A DNA stretch of 64,000 bases from Panicum virgatum (Eukaryota > Streptophyta > Magnoliopsida > Poales > Poaceae): contig NC_053153.1 of assembly GCF_016808335.1 (NCBI RefSeq), positions 12,597,033 to 12,661,032 of the forward strand, in the 5' to 3' direction. Under the pieces are notes generated by a model. It was given only the letters and a program-made list of their open reading frames with translations, made no database searches and had not been told where the DNA came from. This document shows, piece after piece, positions 23,511-33,938 of the stretch. Position 1 is the stretch's first letter. Each line of letters begins with the position of its first letter. Both the position numbers and the translations under genes were made by a program.

Positions 23511-26303
23511 AGTTGACGGTCACTAACGACCAATTTTGACAGTCAACTCCTGCACAAAAAAAGGGACTAAAATGTGGAATAAATGCTAGGATAGACTTAT
23601 TTACTAACGAATTCCACAAATGATGTTCTAGAATGTGTGCAGGTGATTTCCAGCTGATTTTGTAGTATAATGGTGTGGTTTGACCCAGGACATAATGTTC
23701 CAGCAAATCAGGACGTGACACGTGTCAGAATATGGAATAGATGGCCCACCAGAGCAAGAAATCAACAGTGCAAGAGCCAATACCCATGCCAATGACAAGT
23801 GGGCCCAGGAAGGAACACGTGGACCAAAGGGGAAGGTCGGTGGGGCCACTGCCAGGCCGGCCGACCTACTGGTCGGCCGACCAGGCCCAAGGGCCCCACC
23901 GCCTCAACTTCGACACGTGGCACCTCCCTGTTGCTTGCTTAGGTCAGTTTGCCCGAGATCAGCTGCAGATGACGCCCCCCCTTGGCCGTGGCTCCCTCCT
24001 ATAAATACAAGGGGAGGGGGTAGAGAATGAAGACACACACATCACACCCTCTCGACTCACCTTTATCCCTTGGACCTTGAGGCCTTCATCCTAGATGCTT
24101 AGGTAGACTAGGAGGTGTAGAAGAAGAGGGGGAGAGTGAGGAGGAGTCGGGGGAAGTGCCGGGTCTATCGGCACTCTTCTCCGCTTGTACCTCAACGTAT
24201 GCTTATTCGGTTGTAAGTGTTCGAGACTTTCTTTGTTTGCCTATTTGGAATTAGAGTTTAGATCGCAAGTTATCATATTTGCCTTATATTAGTTGATGTG
24301 TATGCTAGCGAGTAGCATTTAATCTTAGCTTAAGACCTCGGATAGAAAAGGGTAAAGCGTAGACGTGGTGTCTAGGCTGGACTATACCACTCAGTTGTCT
24401 GATAGTCCCACGGTTTGTAGAGGTAGCCGGCTGAAAGAACCGGTAGCGCGCTCTAGCCTAAGAGGGGGAAGGGGTGAATTAGGCAACTAAAAACTTAGAC
24501 CTACGGCTCCAACTAATATGCACAAAATTAAACTAAAACAAGCTATCTAGATGTGTCACTATGGTTGTTCTAGAGTGAAACCCCAGTCCCAAAAGAGTTT
24601 AGCAACCTATAGCCTTTCCTATCAAGAAATTACTCTATGAAAGTAAAGGCATACAAATTGCTAGTATGAAATGCGGAAGCTTAAAGAGCGGGATAGGAGA
24701 TAGCAAACTCTTGACACGAGTGTTTATCCCGTGGTTCGGTTAGCCACAAAGGCACACCTACATCCACGTTGTTGTAGCACTCACTAAGAGTATTGCTACT
24801 CGGCCACCAAGTCTCTTCCGTGAACACAATCACGGTCACCTTGGCCCCGGGTTCCACTAAGGAGCTTCTCCACAAAGGATGGGGGTCTCCACGTCCCCCG
24901 CACAAAGATATCGTCGCCGCTCCACACAAAGTCGGAGGGTCGATGACGTTGCCGGCGAGCCTTCAAAGCTCCAAGGTGCCGGTGCACCAAGCTCTTCTTT
25001 TGGTTCACTAGAGAACCACAACACAAGGGCTCAAGACCTTGCAATTTCACTCACTAAGAGCTAATCCTTTACACAACACTCTCAAAGTGTGCTAAGGGCT
25101 ATGGATATGAACATTAAGCTCTTGGATGGCTTGGAGTGGTTCTTGGGTGTGTATGTGACTTTCTTGGACTCCAGCAATCTTCAAATGGCCGGGGTGAGGC
25201 GTATATACAGGCCACCAAGTCTTGTAGCCGTTGCTCCAACGGTCAGCAGAAAACTGCGTATCATCGGATGAACCGATGCCTCTGGTAGGAGTAGCGTCGG
25301 TTCATCCGGTCACTCTAAGACCTGAAGTAGCCATTGAACTCCTGACAGCTGACTGCGACACCACCGGTTTAACCGATGCTATGCTCCGATGCCTCGCCGG
25401 TTCAACCGGTGCTGAAGACTTGGCTCCTGCGCGCTTGACATTGTCTCTGGAACATGGTACGTTGAATGCACTGATGCCTATCTTGAAGCCGTCGGTTCAA
25501 CCGGTGCTTTACTTGATCTTCACAAGATCCCCAGAGGCACACAGACTTGTGCCAATAGCCAGGCCGTCGGATCATCCGACAACCATCGGATGCACCGATG
25601 CCTATAGCATCGGTTCTTCCAGCCTACTGAAGTATCTCTGTCTTGATTTCTTTGACTTGGATTTCTTCACGGTCTCTTCAATTCTTGTCCTTTGGACCGA
25701 AGAGGTTATTGGAACCACCGTAGGGGCGGCCCTTCGGGCTTAGATACGCATATCTTCTCTTTGTCATCACTTGAACCTAAAAGCCTGAGAATGGTCATCT
25801 TAACAATCATATTAGTCCCATTGATTGCGTTGTCATTCGATCACCAAAATCACTCAAAATGGCATAAATGGTGCCATGTTTGTTACACTGACAGGTGGTG
25901 ACAGCCCTATTCGAGCCTTCTCGTAATCCTCCACGTTCGGATATCAGATAGAGCATTATATTGGAGCTATCAGCTTGTATAAGCCAGTCGATACCTTTAG
26001 CTCGAAGTATAACGGCGACGTGATCTCTTCTTCTAGGCATAGATTCTAGATATAGAAAGTCCTCTCCTCTGTCTTTTCCACACCGGCACGTGTGTCCTTG
26101 GATGAGCCTGAACCTGTAGAAAGCATACTCACGTTCCCTAGTGGATACGGTACCCTGGAATACTCCTGGGTGAAAGCTACAGCGGTATCCGTGCGCTTGC
26201 GGATTTTATTCGTGACGTTACAAAATACCAACAAGGCTTCTGACGCCGTTGCCGGGGACGAGCTTAACAACCCCGTTGTGGATTGCGTTAAGAAGTGTCA
26301 ACA
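23511..26303 (+). mobile_element. Solo LTR inserted in the RNase H region (with another LTR nested inside)
   Basis: The ends AGTTGAC and GTCAACA are inverted repeats (the first base probably mutated from T). The flanks are a perfect 5-bp duplication cttgt (23506-23510 and 26304-26308). Across the junction the RNase H reading frame of the host gypsy element is continuous once the insert is ignored. Without the nested LTR and its duplication the element is about 1.33 kb. A TATA box (CTATAAATAC) lies near 23998-24007. Near its 3' end is CGCCGTTGCCGGGGACGAG, a sequence also seen near priming sites of grass gypsy elements. No coding domain is present. Confidence 0.8.
24432..25887 (+). mobile_element. 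Nested solo LTR (1456 bp) with many CCGGTT/ATCGGT palindromes
   Basis: It starts TGAAAGAACCGG and ends GTTTGTTACA. The flanks are ccggc (24427-24431) and ctgac (25888-25892). These differ only at two positions, both explainable as C-to-T transitions at methylated cytosines. The motif AGAGGGGGAAGGGGTGAAT just inside the start and the repeated imperfect palindromes (ATCGGATGAACCGAT, GCCGGTTCAACCGG and similar, about 25260-25610) are features I associate with LTRs of SIRE/Maximus-type copia elements. No internal region is present. Confidence 0.65.
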
Positions 26304-26309
26304 CTTGTC

Positions 26310-27209
26310 CTCGAGGCGGCGCACTGCATTGCAGTACGCCTCCATCTTCTCGTTGTGGCAGCTTGCCTCCTTCATCACCTAATCGATGACGAGTTGGGAG
26401 TCTCCCCTGATGTCAAGACGCTTGATGCCGAGCTCGATGGCGATGCGGAGGCCACTGAGGAGGGCCTCGTACTCCGCCATGTTGTTGGACGCCGGGAAGT
26501 GCAAGCGTACCACGTAGCGCATGTGCTCTCCGAGGGGTGAGACAAAGAGCAGGCCCGCACCTGCACCGGTCTTCATCACCGACCCGTCGAAGTACATGAG
26601 CCAGCATTCCGCTTGCATTTGGGGTGGGGGCAGCTGGGTGTCGGTCCACTCGACTATGAAATCTGCCAAGATCTGGGATTTGATCGCCTTGCGAGGGGCG
26701 TAGGTGAGGGTTTCTCCCATCAGCTCCACTGACCACTTGGCAATCCTACACGTGACCTCCCGGTTGTGGACTATCTCCCCAAGGGGGAAGGATGAGACCA
26801 CGGTGACGGTATGAGCCTCGAAGTAGTGGTGCAGCTTGCGCCTGGCCAAGATCACTGCATAGAGCAGCTTCTGGATCTATGGGCACCGCGTCTTAGGCTC
26901 GGATAACATCTCACTAATGAAGTCCACCGGCCTGTGGATGGGCAGAGCGTGTCCCTCCTCTTGTCGTTCAACAATGATGGCCGCGCTGACGACCTGAGTC
27001 GTGGCTGCCACATATAGGTAGAGGGGCTCGCCATCCACTGGTGGTGTTAGTATTGGAGCGCTTGTGAGCGACGCCTTTAGTTTATCGAGAGCCTCCTGGG
27101 CCTCGGGGGTCCATGAGAAGCGTTCGGACTTCCGCAAGAGTCGATACAGAGGCAAGCCTTTCTCACCGAGGCGTGAGATGAACCGGCTGAGGGCCGCTAG
27201 GCAACCCAT
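26310..27209 (-). pseudogene. Gypsy RT-RNase H connection and Tat-type second RNase H
   Basis: On the - strand 27209-26877 encodes the RT thumb and first RNase H region (SERFSWTPEAQEALDKLK ... ILTPPVDGEPLYLYVAAT). In other elements this position has the RNase H catalytic Asp, here replaced within LYLYVA. After a stop, 26855-26379 encodes the additional RNase H of Tat elements with its acidic residues in view: YFDGSVMKTGAG, NNMAEYEALLSGL and RGDSQLVID. A stop follows directly, and the linker is then cut by the solo LTR at 23511-26303. Confidence 0.8.
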
Positions 27210-28037
27210 GTCCTTCTGTACCCCCCCTTTAGGTCTCGAATCGGTCCCATCCGAGTGATGGCCGAGACTTTCTCAGGGTTGGGCTCAATGCCCCGCTGGG
27301 AGACGATGAAGCCCAAGAGCATGCCTCGAGGGACTCCGAACACGCACTTCTCGGGGTTGAGCTTCCCCCCCTTAGCCCTGAGGCAGTCGAATGCGATCCT
27401 GAGATCGGCTACCAGGTCGTTCGCCTTCCTGGACTTTACCACGATGTCGTTGACATATGCCTCTACGATTCGCCCTATGTGATCCCTAAACACATGGAGC
27501 ATGCATCGCTGGTATGTAGCTCCAGCGTTTCTAAGGCCAAAGGGCATCGTGACGTAGCAGTACATGCCGAAAGGGGTAATAAAAGAAGTCGCGAGCTGAT
27601 CGGATTCTTTCATTTTGATTTGGTGATAACCAGAATAAGCATCAAGAAAGGTTAAAAGTTCACATCCCGCAGTAGAATCAACGATTTGATCAATACGTGG
27701 TAAAGGAAAGGAAACTTTAGGACATGCCTAATTTAAACTTGTATAATCTACACACATCCTCCACTTCCCATTCTTTTTTCTTAACTAGTACAGGATTAGC
27801 TAGCCACTCGGGATGGAATACCTCCTTGATGAATCCGGACCCCAAAAGCTTGTACACCTCCTCGCCAATCCCGCACCGCTTGAGCTCGTCGAAGCGTCGC
27901 AGGCACTGCTTGACCGGCTTGGAGTTGGGCAGGATATCAAGGGAGTGCTCGGCGACCTCCCTCAGGATGCCAGGCATGTCCGAGGCGCTCCACGCAAAGA
28001 TGTCTGCGTTGGCGCAGAGAAAGTCGACGAGCACCAC
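27197..28037 (-). pseudogene. Gypsy reverse transcriptase, catalytically dead
   Basis: On the - strand 28037-27717 carries the start of RT (DIFAWSASDMPGI ... FIKEVFHPEWLANPVLVKKK, then a stop after KLGMS). After a further break, 27613-27197 carries the palm (YCYVTMPFGLRNAGATYQRCM) and the active-site box, which reads Y-V-N-D instead of Y-V-D-D. The Asn codon AAC is at 27449-27451 (GAC to AAC, one transition). Loss of this catalytic Asp, with the stops and a frameshift near 27230, means no active enzyme can be made. Confidence 0.85.
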
Positions 28038-28040
28038 TTC

Positions 28041-29102
28041 CTATTTGCTGTCGAGGGTGGCATTGATCTTCAGCGTCGTGCCATCGGATGTCTTCAGGTC
28101 GAGGGGGACGTCCTTGGTGCCCTCGGCGGGCTCGAAGGTGCCTGCATGCCACTGCTTGGATTCCATTGCCTCCACGGCCATTCCTTGCAGCTGTGCGGCG
28201 AGAGCCTCGTCGAGAGCCAGGGCCTCGGCGTGCTCGACACACTCGATGTCACACTCGTAGGCGTGCTCGAACGAGGAGCCGATGGTGATGACGCCCTTCG
28301 GGTCCGGCATCTTCAGCTTCAGGTAGGTGTAGTTGGGGATGGCCATGAACTTGGCGTAGCAGGGACAGCCAGGAATTGCGTGGTAGGCTCCCCTGAACCC
28401 CACCACCTCAAAGGTGAGTACTTCCTTGCGGAAGTTAGCCGCCGTGCCGAAGCAGACGGGCAGGTCGATCTGGCCGAGGGGTTGGACTCGCTTCCCTGGT
28501 GCAACACCGTGGAACGGCGACTTGCTGGAGTGGAGCTTGTCCAGTCCGATCCCCATGAGCTCCAAGGTGTGGGCGTAAATGATGTTGAGGCTGCTGCCTC
28601 CATCCATGAGCACCTTGGAGAAGCGGGTGTTGCCGATGATGGGGTCGACAATGAGCAAAAACCATCCTGGATGCAGAACGTAGTCGGGATGGTCCTCGCG
28701 GCCGAAGGAAATGGTGTCCTCCAACCAGTCGAGGTAGGACGGCGTGGCCTTGGTGACGGAAAAGACTTCTCGGTGCTCACGCTTGCGCTGCCGAGAGGTC
28801 ATGTTCGTCGTCGGCACTCCAAAGATGAAGAAGGCGTTCTCCACCGGGGGGAACCCGCCATCTTCATCCTTGTCGCCGGTGTCCTTCTTCTTGTCTGCGT
28901 CGCGATTCGCGACGCGGTGGTAGTACTTTTTGAGCATCTCACTGCTCGAGGGTGTGGTTGACCGAGCCCTTGTTTTAAGGGCACGGCTTCTCGAGCATGT
29001 CGTCGAACAGGCCGCCACCGCCTCGAGGGTTGCCTCGAGGGCCCTTGTGGTCAGGGGAGGCGACGAGGGCCTCGTCGGAGTCCTCCGCCTGCTCCTGCCC
29101 AC
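28041..29102 (-). pseudogene. Gypsy gag end and aspartic protease
   Basis: The frame on the - strand contains the protease box VLMDGGSSLNIIYAHTL with Asp-Gly-Gly in place of Asp-Thr-Gly, as usual in Tat elements, followed by GKRVQPLGQIDLPVCFG and TFEVVGFRGAYHAIPGCPCY. A stop at DSK separates it from the RT start, where the frame otherwise continues. The first 60 codons of this frame lie beyond a frame change from gag and are not thought to be genuine. Confidence 0.8.
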
Positions 29103-31223
29103 GCTGGTTCGGTGGGGCCGGCTTCTTTCCTTTCTTCCCCCGCCTTTGTCTCTTAGCGGGGGGCCTTGGTCTTGCTTTCGCTGCCCTCTGCGGGTGCGTC
29201 TTCCTTGCGCTTGTTCGCCTTGCCATCGAAAATGGCACCAACCGCCTCCTCGCCGGCGGCGAAGTTGGTGGTAGCATCGAACAGCTCATTGGTGTTGGCG
29301 GGGCGGCTTCGCGCAAGCTCGTGCACCAGGTTCCTACACGTGGTGCCTTCGAGGAAGGCGTTGATGACCTCGACGTGGGTGACGCTGGGGAGCTCGGTGC
29401 ATTGCTTGGAGAAGTGCCGCACATTGTCGCGCAGGGACTCGTTGGGTTTCTGCCGGTAGTTCTTGAGGTCCCAAGAGTTCCCAGGGCGCATGTACGTGCC
29501 CTGGAAGTTGCCTACGAAGATCTTGACTAGGTCGGCCCAGTCGTGGATCTGATCCGCGGGCAAGTGCTCGAGCCACATTCGAGTGGCGTCGGCAAGGTGA
29601 AGGGGAAGGTTGCGGATGATCACAGCATCATCCGTCGCGCCGCCCAGCTGGCATGCCAGGAGGTAATCGTTGAGCCAGACCGCGGGGTCTGTCTCTCCAG
29701 AGTACTTGATGAGGGTGGTGGGTTGTCGAAAACGCGGGGGAAAGGGAGCGGTGCGAATCTCCCAGCTGAACACGCGGGTGCCCGGGGGCTCCGGTGTCAC
29801 TCCCCTGTCGTGTTCGGGGTTGAAGCGACCACCCCGCCAAGGGGTGTACTTCCTCCCGTTGACGATGTAGCGGGCGTCGTCGTCGTCGACGGGCCCGCGC
29901 ATGCCGTGGAGGCGCTCCTTCACAGGAGTCTTCTTGATGCGGTCGTGCACCGAGGGTGGTCTCGCTTCATCGGCCACGGCTGAATTGCCTTTGTCTCCCG
30001 GGGGAGTGTGCACCGAGGCCTCGCGGCCTTGGTGCACCGCTCCTCCGGCCTTTGAAGCCACCGAGCGAATGCGAGATGCAGAGCTCTCGGCTTGCTGCAC
30101 CGCAGCCTGCTCGACGAGCATCTTCGCCTCGTTGCGCAGGTTGCGTCCCTCGGTTGTAGAGGGCTCCGGCATGGCTTGGAGTAGGTAGGCCGCGGCGACG
30201 AGTTTTTCGCTGGCCCTTTTCAGTTCCAGTGACTTGTTGCCGTCGGCCAGGATCCGCTCCTGAGCGACGCGTCCCACCGCCTGAGCTCGCGTACCGCGCA
30301 TGGTGCGCTCCTGCTCGAGCGTGGTTCGCAGCAGTCAGGTTTGTCAACGCTTCTCCTCGAGCCTCTTCTCGAGCTCCGCGAGTTGCGCCAGCTGCGCTCG
30401 TCATTCCGTCGAGCTTGACGAAGTGGCGGGGTCCGGAGTGGGCACTGCCCCCTGGCTCGCCGGTGGTGGTGGCACCACTTGGTTCGCAGGTGGGGGGTCT
30501 CTGCGACCCCCGTCGTCGTCTGACGCTTCCTTGTTGGCTCCGTCCGCCAACTGTACCATGAAGCACTCCCGAGTGGGATCGTAATCCCCATCGCTGGAGT
30601 CCTCGGAGCAGGTGAGGTAGTAGGCCGCCACAAGCTGGAACGAGCGGAATGCGTCGGGGTTACGGACCTCGGAGTAGTCTACGGCCTCCTCGGCCGTGAA
30701 GTTGTCCATGAAGAAGTTGATCTCGTCGGCGATCGAGACAGCCGACTCGGGGTAGGAGTCATCGGGGGGCGACGCGATGAGGTTGCAGATCGCATAGAGG
30801 TGGTGCCCCGGCAGATCCTCGTACTCGGTGAAGTTGGTGCTGGTGGAAGAGGCGTAGGCTGCAGCATTGCGCATCCCGAGGGGAAAGGCGATGGTGCAGT
30901 CGCGCCCTCCCTTGGAGGCGCCGGTGCTGCAGTCGGTGGTGGTGCCGGCACAGGGCGACGTCGTCGGCTGCGACGCTAAGCTGTGACATGCCAACCTCAA
31001 CCCACGAGGGGGAGTTGAGGCATGCCAGCCTGCGCCGTTCCATGCGCGCCCGCCGCGAGCGCTGGCCCGAGCGCCTGTTGCGCCGGGCTGATGGAGCCGA
31101 AGTGTCGGGATTGGCCGCGGCCGGGAGAAGCTCCATGTCGTAACCGTTGCTGGTCGCGATGAAGTCGAGGCTCCCGAACCGAAGCACCGTGCCCGCCGGA
31201 AGTGGGCGTGGCTTGTCTGCCAT
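29103..31223 (-). pseudogene. Gypsy gag, frameshifted
   Basis: The likely start is ATG 31223-31221 (MADKPRPLPAGTVLRFGS), 64 bases inside the 5' LTR edge. The first frame is lost near 30970 and the authentic sequence continues in another frame (NFTEYEDLPGHHLYAICNLI ... VQLADGANKEASDD). A stop follows and the capsid part starts in 30301-29153 (FPPRFRQPTTLIKYSGETDP, WLNDYLLACQLGGATDD, FVGNFQGTYMRPGNSWDL), the classic plant gypsy retrotrans_gag region. At least two frame breaks make it non-functional. Confidence 0.85.
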
Positions 31224-31261
31224 CCAGAAGAACAAGAGAGAACGAAAGACAAAAGTCACGC

Positions 31262-31286
31262 AGCGCCCCCTACCTGGCGCATCAAC
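31262..31286 (-). other. Primer-binding-site region of the gypsy element
   Basis: Immediately inside the 5' LTR on the - strand the sequence is GTTGATGCGCCAGGTAGGGG. This is where the tRNA primer pairs. Similar GCGCCAGGTAGGGG tracts occur at this position in grass Tat-type elements, but I could not assign the tRNA. Confidence 0.5.
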
Positions 31287-32514
31287 TGTCGGTGTCCAGA
31301 CCCGGCGGCCTAGCATCAACTAGTGATGTGCTGCGTGATCTCTCCTTCCCGGATGGTTGATGCAGAAGATAACACAGGAACGCGCGAGGGCACTATACTA
31401 ATGTGCACCGGGGGTGCCTGTAGTAGGGGTACAAGCGAGGCGAGAGAGGGAGGGAGGCTCCCAAGTCTCTGCTAGAGGTGGATTTGATTGAGGCAAGTGC
31501 CAATATCGGGCTCAAGAGCGCGTGTGCTCTGTGAGTGCGGATGAGTTGGGATGAGCCCGGCGAAGACAGAGCCCGCCTCCTCCTTTTATAGATGCAAGGA
31601 GGGGCGGTGTACATGCACAGAAGGGGGGAGAAGTCGTCGTTCTTCCCTGAATCGGGGGTGTGAAGTGGTTATCTATTGTGGAAAGTGCACTGTGAGCACT
31701 GGAGATCATGGCACCGGGCGTGCAGTCGCCCTGTGTGTCGTCCTTGGTCCTGCGGAGATCGCGCCGGTGTCCGGGCGGCTCCAGTGGGCGGCGTGACGGT
31801 CGCTGTAGAGGGCACCGTCCTCCAGGCGTGGCGTGGCGTGCGGGTCGTGGTCTTGCCCTGGTCAAGACACGGGCCGCGTTCGAGGGTCGTGCCCATGCCG
31901 TTCGAGGGTCTCGTGGAGGGAGAAGTACAAAGGAAGTACGGGGAGTTGGCAGCACAGTAGAGTGAACAGCGTTGAGCACGTCTTGCACAGGGCGCCGCAG
32001 GTTCCCACAGTGTCGCCACAATACCGAGGATGGCGGAGCAGTGACCGGAGTTGGCAGACGGGACCCCGGTCATGGCCACTGTGCGGCGTGGCGGTCTGAC
32101 ACCGTCTGACTCGGTCGCTGCGGCGGAGTGGTCGGTATTTAATGCTCCTGTACGGCGGATGGGCGAGCGGTTGGCCGTTTTGTCCCTTCTGTCGAGGGGT
32201 GGCCTCGAGCGAGGCGGAGTCGATCCGCTCGCTCGAAGGCTGGTTCGCTACCCTCGAGCGAGGCGGAGACGCGGGGTGCCGTCGAGGGTCTCGGCGGGGG
32301 ACCCTCGAGCGAGGCGAAGTCCGCCCCGCGGGCTCGAGGGAGTTCGGATGGGCCACGCCGTGTTGTCGGGCCGTGGTTTGGGCTTCTTTGAGTCCTTTCC
32401 TTTTCTTTGAATTGGGGATTGTAGGCCTTCGTGGGCCCGACGGCTTGGTGTGCTTTGCATTTTAAGAGTGGATTAGTCCCCTAATGAGAATGCCCCTAGT
32501 TACGGTACCCGGCA
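31287..32514 (-). repeat. 5' LTR of the gypsy element (1228 bp)
   Basis: On the + strand it runs from TGTCGGTGTCC to GGTACCCGGCA and is followed by the duplication GCACG (32515-32519). Compared with the other LTR it lacks about 46 bp near 31383 and about 19 bp near 31840 and has scattered substitutions. It would supply the promoter for gag-pol, which is transcribed on the - strand. Confidence 0.9.
31583..31591 (-). promoter_or_regulatory. Probable TATA box of the gypsy 5' LTR
   Basis: On the - strand the sequence reads CTATAAAAG, and the same sequence is kept at the matching place in the other LTR (11078-11086). Its position about 300 bases before the inner LTR edge suits an LTR promoter. 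Confidence 0.6.
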
Positions 32515-32519
32515 GCACG

Positions 32520-33490
32520 CGGCAACCGGGGACCCAGTAGGGTACCGCTAATTTACGGTCAACCGTACGGGAGGCTCCCATACGGTCGATTTCCCGACAG
32601 TATTTTTTTTCCGTTTTTAGAAAAAAAAAATTGTCGTTTTCTGAGAAAAATAAATTCAGACATTTTTTTATGAGTCAAATAATTTTTCAAAGTGAAAAAT
32701 TGGTGGGTAGAAAAAATTTCAAGAAACAAATTGGTGAGATAAAAAAAATTTACGAGAAAATTTTTGACATGGAGAAATTTATCAAGTGGAAAAAACAAAA
32801 AATGTACATCCAAAAAAAACTCGGCTATTATTTTTTTAAAAAAAAATTGTATGAAAGAAAAAAAACTGGATCTGGGCAGGGGCGGCGCTGGTGGCGAGCG
32901 CCGCCGCCCCTGCCGGCGCACCGCACCTCCCGCCGCGCCCCGTTCAAACCCTAGATCCCCTTCGCCGCGGTGCGCGCGCCGGCAGCATTACCCAGGGCAG
33001 GCCGTCGTACGCCGGGGCCCTCGACGCCGGCGCCGGCACGGGCTCCTCCACGTACACCGTCTCTCCGATGACCCTGGCGTAGACGGGCCTCGCGACCGCC
33101 ATCGGCTGCGGCCTTGGGCGGGCCCCGTCGTGGAGGCGGGCCACGACGGCGGAGGAGAAGCGGAAGGGCGGGGGGCGGCGGAGGAGAAACGGAAGGGCGG
33201 CGGCGGCGGAGGCGGACGAGCGGCGGAGACTTGCTCGGAGCGCGGAGGCGGAGCGGGGGAACGGGGGTAGGGGGAGGCTGCGGGGATAGTGAGGAAAAAG
33301 AGAAGAAAATGAGAAGGGGAGGGAGTAACGCGAAAGGGGTAGACGGAGCAGTCGACCGTAATTTTCCTTGCGTGCGGTCATCCGGAAACTCAGCATTCCG
33401 GAACAGTATGCGGCGCCGGTTGGAGTCAAAACAAACTGACTGCTGTCTTAAGCCGCGCGAACAATATTGTACGGCTCCAGATTTTCAGGT
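32520..33490. other. AT-rich then GC-rich chimeric region, possible gene-fragment-carrying element
   Basis: From 32585 to 32875 the sequence is extremely A/T-rich. From 32880 to 33300 it is extremely GC-rich. Near the two edges AATTTACGGTCAAC (about 32550) and GTCGACCGTAATTTT (about 33350) form a rough inverted pair. On the - strand a frame through the GC-rich part reads MAVARPVYARVIGETVYVEEP, which looks protein-like but has no family I recognise. It may be a gene fragment carried by a Mutator-like element. No target duplication was found. Confidence 0.3.
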
Positions 33491-33938
33491 GACGTGTCCT
33501 AGCTTGCCGGCCGCCTCCCCCGCCCCCATTGTAACTTTAGATATCTTAGACATTCATGTCCAGAAGATGCAGTTCTCAACAATGTAATCTTACTCTTATA
33601 TTCACGTGTACTTTTTTCCGTGTATATAAAGTCGCAAAGCCATCTATTAAAAATTTCAAGGAACTTTGAAAGTTTAAATTGCCTGCTCAAATTTCAGCGT
33701 ATCATTTTCTTTATATTCATAGTGTCTAGAAAGATAATGACATGGACAAGGTACAGCAATGTCGCCCGTGTAGCCACGGATGAGACTGACACGGTAGTAT
33801 GAGGATCGATTCGTAACTGTCCTTTTATATTTGGTTGGTTCATAGCTGCGAAGAGAAGTCAGCCGGCCCACTCTTCTCCGTCCCCGCGGCGCACTCCTCC
33901 AGTCCTCCAGACCTCCACTTTCCCCGCGCGCCATCGCC

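Larger units (their letters stand above)
10722..32514 (-). mobile_element. Ty3/gypsy LTR retrotransposon of the Tat type, degenerate, with nested insertions
   Basis: The element is bounded by two 1.2-1.3 kb LTRs and the duplication GCACG. Reading on the - strand the order is 5' LTR (32514-31287), gag, protease, RT, RNase H, integrase and 3' LTR (12025-10722). Three traits point to the Tat lineage (RIRE2/Grande-like): a protease with DGGSS instead of DTG, a second plant-like RNase H (YFDGS...EYEAL...GDSQL), and an antisense Transposase_28-type ORF downstream of pol. All ORFs carry stops or frameshifts, so the element is not autonomous. Later insertions inside it are at 14844-18185, 18788 to about 20085, 23511-26303 and, nested in the last, 24432-25887. 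The LTRs differ by many substitutions and indels (for example about 46 bp present near 10815 but missing near 31383), so the insertion is old. Confidence 0.93.

Noticed and set aside
26210..26275. Sequence CGCCGTTGCCGGGGACGAG as a true primer-binding site of an internal element region
   Set aside because: It lies before the GTCAACA end defined by the perfect cttgt duplication, so it is within the LTR-like unit. There is no following gag region.
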